Both the position numbers and the translations under genes were made by a program. 45,449 bases of DNA from Kiritimatiellia bacterium. GTDB lineage: Bacteria; Verrucomicrobiota; Kiritimatiellia; RFP12; UBA1067. Under the pieces are notes generated by a model. The model searched no databases. It saw only the letters and a program-made list of their open reading frames with translations, and was not told where the DNA came from. How positions within the stretch are numbered: the stretch's first letter is position 1; every line of letters begins with the position of its first letter. Where the stretch lies: NCBI GenBank assembly GCA_017542055.1, contig JAFXXW010000003.1, positions 1 through 45,449 on the forward strand, given 5' to 3'. This document shows, in pieces, positions 41,548-45,449 of this stretch.

Positions 41548-42684
41548 TCAAAATAGTTCAAGTTCGCGCCGCGCAAGGTCGGCGTCAAGGTAAAGCAAGG
41601 TCTGCCGCCGTCCCTTGTCGGCGCGGTATGCTCCGGCGAGGCGCGTGTGTATGGCGGGGTTCGTCAGCGGCGCAAGGTCTATCCGCTCCGCCGGATTGTC
41701 GGACGACGCGAACAGGCGGCAAAGCGCGTCCATTTCGCCGCGCCATTTCTCGACGTCCGCTTCCGTCCGTTCCTCGCGGATAGGCTCGACCGCCGTCTTC
41801 GTGTGCAGTCGCCTGTCGTGGCACTCATGGATCAACACGACGGCGTGGATCGACTTGCCGCCGCTGAATACAAGCGAAACGACGCGGCCCGGCTTCTTTC
41901 GGATAAGCGCGGCGAAAAGTGCGCACTGGTCTGGAAGGGACATGGCGTCAAACTCCAGAAGGGCGAACGGAAACGCCGCAACCGTGTCGGCGCAATCGAA
42001 CGACGGGAGGCCGTCTTTCGTCAGTCCCTCTTTCCCCGTCAGCGGATTCAGGGCGACGTGGGTCGGTATGTCGGCAAGCCCGGCGCGGATCGTGTCGGCA
42101 AGGGCGCAAGGCGTGACAATTCCGCCTCGCTTTCCCGTCGTGCCGATTGTCCCGGCCCATGTCTGCCAACGCCAATCCGCGCCGAGCGCGTTCAAGTGCG
42201 CCGCCGCCTGTTCCGCCGGCGCCGCAGGGATCGCGGTCGGGGACATTTCGCGGAGGCTCTTGGAAGTCGCGCCGCGTCCCTCGCTCACAAGCCGCGCAAC
42301 CGTGCCGCGCATTTCAGGCGGGACGGCCTTTCGCGCCGCTTCGCGCTTTTCGGCGGCGGTCGGCTCCTTCGGGGCTTTCCATATTCGATCATACGCGGTG
42401 GCGGGCGCGGAGGCGCGGTTCTTTTCGGCCCAATCCTTCACGCCGCCCAATTCGACGGTGCGGGCCGCGTGTTCGATGGCGCGGCGGACGGCGGACGGGT
42501 TCGGTCGCGTCGCTCCTGGGGCGTTCGCCATTATGTCGGCATAAAGTTCGTCGGGAGTCATTCCGGCCTGTCGCCCGTAAAGAGTCACGGTCACAAGCCC
42601 GGCGTCCCGCGTTCCCGGCATGAGATTCGCAAGGGCGGTCGCGTACTTGCCGCGCTGCCGCGTCTGGAAGGCTTCGTCGGTCAC
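41548..42684 (-). CDS. Primase-like replication protein
   Basis: 378 residues from GTG 42684, overlapping the upstream stop (GTGA). The C-terminal half has the AEP/primase pattern ALLEFDAMSL and VSLVFSGGKSIHAVV. The first half is helical with DNA-binding character. Probably makes primers for the neighbouring helicase. It is not a DnaG, as no zinc finger is seen. GGGAGAGG precedes the start. Confidence 0.75.
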   Translation of the reverse strand: MTDEAFQTRQRGKYATALANLMPGTRDAGLVTVTLYGRQAGMTPDELYADIMANAPGATRPNPSAVRRAIEHAARTVELGGVKDWAEKNRASAPATAYDRIWKAPKEPTAAEKREAARKAVPPEMRGTVARLVSEGRGATSKSLREMSPTAIPAAPAEQAAAHLNALGADWRWQTWAGTIGTTGKRGGIVTPCALADTIRAGLADIPTHVALNPLTGKEGLTKDGLPSFDCADTVAAFPFALLEFDAMSLPDQCALFAALIRKKPGRVVSLVFSGGKSIHAVVLIHECHDRRLHTKTAVEPIREERTEADVEKWRGEMDALCRLFASSDNPAERIDLAPLTNPAIHTRLAGAYRADKGRRQTLLYLDADLARRELELF

Positions 42685-42779
42685 TTCGCCTCTCCCTTCA
42701 TGTTCTCCAGCGCAAGCTCAAGCCCTGTGGATGCGCCGCCCGCGCCACAGAAGAGGTCAACGGTATTTAGTTCCCGCAT
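42681..42779 (-). pseudogene. 32-codon remnant of a C5 cytosine DNA methyltransferase (motif I only)
   Basis: From ATG 42779 to TGA 42681 the protein begins MRELNTVDLFCGAGGAS and continues TGLELALENMK. VDLFCGAGGxSxGL is motif I of Dcm-type methyltransferases. Only this SAM-binding loop is present; the catalytic PCQ and later motifs are missing. The frame is intact and tightly coupled: it overlaps the upstream gene by 13 bases and the downstream gene by GTGA. It is either a decayed gene kept for translational coupling or a microprotein. Confidence 0.7.
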
Positions 42780-43180
42780 TTCGCACCGCCTTTCTGAATT
42801 GCAGCAATGTCTTCCTGTCGCCAGTCCTCGCGGTTGAAAAAGTTAGTCAGCGTGTCACTCGCATAGCAAGCCTCGCCCGGAATCATCACATGTGCGTTCC
42901 AGTAGTCCAGAAATTTCTGACAGTCGGCTTCGGGCAGTCCGTAAAGCCGCCGCCGGAACTTCCTCCACATTCTCGCGCCGCAGTCTCGGATTTTCTGCCA
43001 ATACGCAATTTGTACTTCGTCCAGATGGTTCAGTCGTTCGTCTGCGTTCTTGAAGCGCACAAGCTCAGGAAACAGCGGAACTTCCTCGCGCTCCTTCTGG
43101 ATCGCTCTTTCGGCATTCTTCACACGGCGCACCGTTCGCGCAATCTTCGTCGGGCGGATGTTGAAACGCTTAAATCTCAT
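42767..43180 (-). CDS. Unknown phage protein (137 residues)
   Basis: ATG 43180 overlaps the upstream TGA (ATGA). Very basic N-terminus (RFKRFNIRPTKIARTVRRVKN), then an aromatic segment (IAYWQKIRDCGARMWRKFRRR) and a C-terminal NREDWRQEDIAAIQ. Probably nucleic-acid-binding. No family recognised. Confidence 0.65.
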   Translation of the reverse strand: MRFKRFNIRPTKIARTVRRVKNAERAIQKEREEVPLFPELVRFKNADERLNHLDEVQIAYWQKIRDCGARMWRKFRRRLYGLPEADCQKFLDYWNAHVMIPGEACYASDTLTNFFNREDWRQEDIAAIQKGGAKCGN

Positions 43181-43332
43181 GACTTGCCTCCCGTGAATGT
43201 CACGCAAGCGGTCAGCGTTGCCGCCGCAAGCCAATATATCATCATGCGCCAGTTCGCCCGCGCCGCGTATGGCAACGCCGCGCAAATGTCAAGCGCAATC
43301 AGCACGGTCGGGAAAATATACTCGGTTTTCAT
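43177..43332 (-). CDS. Small membrane protein (51 residues)
   Basis: ATG 43332 overlaps the RusA stop as ATGA, with GGAGAG just upstream. Two hydrophobic segments (IFPTVLIALDICAALPY; MMIYWLAAATLTACVTF) separated by ARANWR. It may sit in the host membrane. Function unknown; it lies among replication genes rather than lysis genes. Confidence 0.65.
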   Translation of the reverse strand: MKTEYIFPTVLIALDICAALPYAARANWRMMIYWLAAATLTACVTFTGGKS

Positions 43333-43769
43333 GCTCTCTCCATGTTGTAAAGTTCGGCCTCTGTCTTTAGCGCAATCGCCAGATAGGGCGACGGGCCCCA
43401 AAATTTCGCGGTCGATTTCGTGAAGACTTGGGAGTCGTCTTTCCAAAAGCGCAGGCGGGTCAGCACGTCGAGGAGTGCTTTTTCCAGATTGTCAAGGTCA
43501 GGGCGGACGGTGTGCGGGATTTCGCGGCCGGCGGCGGTCACGCGCTTCGGTTCGCTTTTCCTGTAAGGGAAACACCAACGTGCCTGAAAGTACACGGGCC
43601 CGCGCAACGGTTCGGCGGGCGCGTGTGGCGCAAGCATGGCGGCCAGAAAATCCTCGGCGTCGCGCACCTTCTGCTTGGTGAAAAAATGGGCGCGGCCATT
43701 ACGGACGAAAACTCCCTTTTGCTGGGCGGTCGCCGTCGGCGGCATGATGTCAAGTTTCACGCGGATCAT
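43329..43769 (-). CDS. rusA: RusA-family Holliday junction resolvase
   Basis: 146 residues. The catalytic region VRPDLDNLEKALLDVL followed by RFWKDDSQV is diagnostic of RusA. It cleaves four-way junctions during phage recombination or packaging. Overlaps both neighbours by ATGA. Confidence 0.92.
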   Translation of the reverse strand: MIRVKLDIMPPTATAQQKGVFVRNGRAHFFTKQKVRDAEDFLAAMLAPHAPAEPLRGPVYFQARWCFPYRKSEPKRVTAAGREIPHTVRPDLDNLEKALLDVLTRLRFWKDDSQVFTKSTAKFWGPSPYLAIALKTEAELYNMERA

Positions 43770-43978
43770 GCCTCGCCGCCTTTCTTCTCGGCCTTGTACA
43801 GGCTCCCAACGTCAAGCCAATTTTGGGCAAGTTGGAGCGGCCAACTACTAAACCACCCGCGATGATAGACTTTTTGAAAGCCGGGGGTGAATGGCGGACT
43901 GTGGATCACAAACGGCTGGCGCATGAGTTCGTCGAGGCTCTTTATGCGCTGCCCGCGTATGTATATTCTCGCGCTCAT
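43766..43978 (-). CDS. Unknown phage protein (70 residues)
   Basis: ATG 43978 overlaps the upstream stop. N-terminal RIYIRGQRIKSLDELMRQ, then aromatic-rich (HRGWFSSWPLQLAQNWLDVG). No family recognised. Placement in the overlapping chain supports it as real. Confidence 0.6.
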   Translation of the reverse strand: MSARIYIRGQRIKSLDELMRQPFVIHSPPFTPGFQKVYHRGWFSSWPLQLAQNWLDVGSLYKAEKKGGEA

Positions 43979-44166
43979 GCCGCACCGCCTTTCTTCAGCG
44001 CGTCGTTCAGCCTTTTCGAGATATACGGGCCGAGGTCGCGTTCAAGTTCGCCGATCTTCTCCGCGTCGAAACCTTCACGCGGTGAAAACGTGACGACGGC
44101 TTGGGCGTCAATGGCGACAACGCCGTGCGCGTCATTCGCGTAATTGAGGTCAATGTAAATATTCAT
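43975..44166 (-). CDS. Unknown phage protein (63 residues)
   Basis: ATG 44166 overlaps the upstream TGA. N-terminal beta strand (NIYIDLNYANDAHGVVAI) and a helical acidic C-terminal half (AEKIGELERDLGPYISKRL). No family recognised. Confidence 0.6.
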   Translation of the reverse strand: MNIYIDLNYANDAHGVVAIDAQAVVTFSPREGFDAEKIGELERDLGPYISKRLNDALKKGGAA

Positions 44167-44369
44167 TTCTTCTCCCCTTCGTGGATGATAATCCCGCCCT
44201 CAAAGCCGCGCCCGAAGCCCTCTTTGAGGATGTTGTAGATTTCGACGCCGCAATTCTGGACGCGGAGTTTGTCGCCGTCTGAAAAGTAGTACCCGGTGCG
44301 GACGCGGATCGTCCTCTTGCCGGGCCTGTCGGGGTCTTTCACCTCGTCGATGTTGATGTTTATTCGCAT
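44163..44369 (-). CDS. Unknown phage protein (68 residues)
   Basis: From ATG 44369 with AGAAAGGA before it; the longer frame is an arginine-rich shadow. Short strands (RININIDEV, KRTIRVRTGYYFSDGD) and EIYNILKEGFGRGFEGG. No family recognised. Confidence 0.6.
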   Translation of the reverse strand: MRININIDEVKDPDRPGKRTIRVRTGYYFSDGDKLRVQNCGVEIYNILKEGFGRGFEGGIIIHEGEKK

Positions 44370-44398
44370 TTGTCGTCCTTTCTGGTGTGCGGTTCGTG

Positions 44399-44566
44399 TT
44401 AGTCGTCGAAGTCGCCGTTGTCGCGGCGGGCGCGTAGGTATTCCATGCGGTGTTCGTCTATCCACTCGCTCGTTTCCTCGAAGTCGTCGAAGTCTGGCGG
44501 CTCTATTCCCAAATAGTCCGCAATCGCTTCGGCGTATTCCTTCATCTTTCGTGTGGCCATGCCCAT
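44399..44566 (-). CDS. Small acidic phage protein (55 residues)
   Basis: ATG 44566 (or 44560, two codons in) to TAA 44399. Begins GMATRKMKEYAEAIADYLG, continues with acidic PPDFDDFEETSEW, and ends RARRDNGDFDD. AAAGGAT precedes it. The gap between neighbours is filled by this frame and by nothing else convincing. Confidence 0.6.
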   Translation of the reverse strand: MGMATRKMKEYAEAIADYLGIEPPDFDDFEETSEWIDEHRMEYLRARRDNGDFDD

Positions 44567-44599
44567 TTTGTTTTATCCTTTCTGTTTGTGTTGTGTGGT

Positions 44600-45449
44600 T
44601 TACGCGGTCGGGTTCACGCCCTCCGCGAAGTCGAAAAGCGGCGTGTCGTTTTCAAGCCGCCGCCGGATCAGTCGGCAATAACTCTCCTCCTGTTCGATCA
44701 GGACGGCCCGCCGTCCCGTCACCTTGGCCGCGATCCCTGTCGCGCCCGATCCCGCGAAACAGTCCAGCACGGTGTCGCCGGGCCGCGTCGAGGTCTTTAT
44801 CAGGTCTGCCAGAAGGTCGACGGGCTTTTCGCACGGGTGGCCGCAACGCGCCGCAATCGGCACAACGTCGTAGCGCAACACGTCTGACTTCGTGCGCGGC
44901 TGCGCGAAATGCGGACGGCGCAACGCCTCCCATTGGTCGCGGAGTTCTTGCCACTCGCCTTTCAGCCCCTGGTACTCCGCCTTTAGGCTCGAATAGTCGC
45001 GGCGCAGCGCCGCGAAATCGCGTGCCTGGCACGCGGCGACGCCCGGCTTCAGGTGCGCGTTCAAAATCTCGCGGAGGTGTCCGTACATTTCCTCGGTCGG
45101 CAACACAAACTGGTGGCCGCTGAAATAGTGGCCGCATATCGGCCCCTTGCCCGTCCGCGCTTTCATCAGTCGGCAAACGTCGGCGACGGTCAGCGTCGTC
45201 TTGGCGAGTTCCGCCTTGAAGTATTCGACAAGCGGGCGCATCTTCGCGTCGTGTTCCTTTTCCTCGCGCAAATGCCACGCCCGTTCCGCGTCCTTCTCTT
45301 CCGTGCGGCCTGTCGCCATAACCTCGCCGAAGAGGATGCGCTCGGTTTCGGGAAAGTAGGTGCGCAGGGCTTCCGCGTGTTGTTTGTTCACCCGGCTCTG
45401 GTTCGGCAATCGCCCGTCCGCGCTCTTCACCCATACCAATTCCTGAAGC
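44600..45449 (-). CDS. DNA N4-cytosine/N6-adenine methyltransferase (beta class, partial)
   Basis: The 5' end is outside the window; the frame is open to the edge, and no ATG/GTG near the edge looks like a true start (a TTG at 45439 is probably internal). The visible N-terminal QELVWVKS sits just after where motif IV DPPY is expected. The C-terminal half has HPCEKPVDLLADLI and the SAM motif VLDCFAGSGATGIAA, so the order (catalytic before SAM-binding) is beta class. It probably protects phage DNA from host restriction. A long coiled helix occupies the middle. Confidence 0.88.
   Translation of the reverse strand, partial: LQELVWVKSADGRLPNQSRVNKQHAEALRTYFPETERILFGEVMATGRTEEKDAERAWHLREEKEHDAKMRPLVEYFKAELAKTTLTVADVCRLMKARTGKGPICGHYFSGHQFVLPTEEMYGHLREILNAHLKPGVAACQARDFAALRRDYSSLKAEYQGLKGEWQELRDQWEALRRPHFAQPRTKSDVLRYDVVPIAARCGHPCEKPVDLLADLIKTSTRPGDTVLDCFAGSGATGIAAKVTGRRAVLIEQEESYCRLIRRRLENDTPLFDFAEGVNPTA

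Larger units (their letters stand above)
17663..45449. mobile_element. Prophage (tailed, probably siphovirus-like), left end and most of the genome; right end outside the window
   Basis: Contains an integrase at the tRNA, terminase subunits, portal, protease-capsid fusion, decoration protein, tail tube, tape measure, fibre, holin-like protein and a replication/recombination module. All genes except the integrase are on the minus strand, with pervasive ATGA overlaps. The order of morphogenesis genes is canonical. A long tape measure with a tube-like protein and no sheath gene argues for a non-contractile tail. No repressor, endolysin or attR was found in this part. Confidence 0.93.

Overview
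The window is one contig of a GC-rich bacterial genome. Positions 1-17516 are ordinary chromosome, there is a tRNA-Ala at 17587-17662, and a prophage fills the rest and runs off the right edge. The chromosomal genes point to a strict anaerobe: an oxygen-sensitive class III ribonucleotide reductase with its activase, AdhE, a monomeric [FeFe]-hydrogenase, and a Tat-exported sulfatase beside an anaerobic sulfatase-maturating radical SAM enzyme. High GC, AT-rich TGnTATAAT promoters and sulfatase/anSME pairing would suit a gut Kiritimatiellota/Verrucomicrobiota-type organism. That is inference; the window holds no rRNA or other decisive marker.

Left part (plus strand). The tail of an RsbW-like kinase ends at 134. 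After a non-coding stretch with two promoters comes nrdD-nrdG-S8 protease, translationally coupled through 4-base overlaps. Then adhE, a kinase-like protein with a histone-H1-like tail and the hydrogenase; infA, yebC and a VOC protein; the sulfatase and anSME; and a second promoter driving a small exported protein, a Mur-ligase homologue, folE and a two-lobed aspartyl protease. The tRNA-Ala(CGC) has its own strong promoter.

Prophage (17663 to beyond 45449). A tyrosine integrase sits on the plus strand just after the tRNA, so the tRNA 3' end is the likely attL. Every other phage gene reads leftward. Read in transcription order from the right edge: a DNA methyltransferase, several small genes, RusA resolvase, a 32-codon remnant carrying only motif I of a C5 methyltransferase, a primase-like protein, a RecA-fold helicase-like ATPase, a dyad-symmetric iteron region, an ERCC4 nuclease and an HTH regulator. 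Then small and large terminase, a zinc ribbon, portal, a protease-capsid fusion, decoration protein, head-tail joining proteins, tail tube, chaperone-position gene, tape measure, fibre genes, a holin-like protein and a DUF1353 protein. Most neighbouring phage genes overlap by ATGA.

The most unusual part is the left end of the prophage (19071-20138). Two unknown genes, one very acidic, have their own host-like promoter. A second promoter, embedded in the 3' end of the last gene, should start a roughly 80-nt RNA almost exactly at a single type I-C-like CRISPR repeat and end at an intrinsic terminator. No array and no cas gene is present in the window. This has the layout of a phage solitary repeat unit and is the best candidate here for an RNA anti-CRISPR or crRNA-like regulator.
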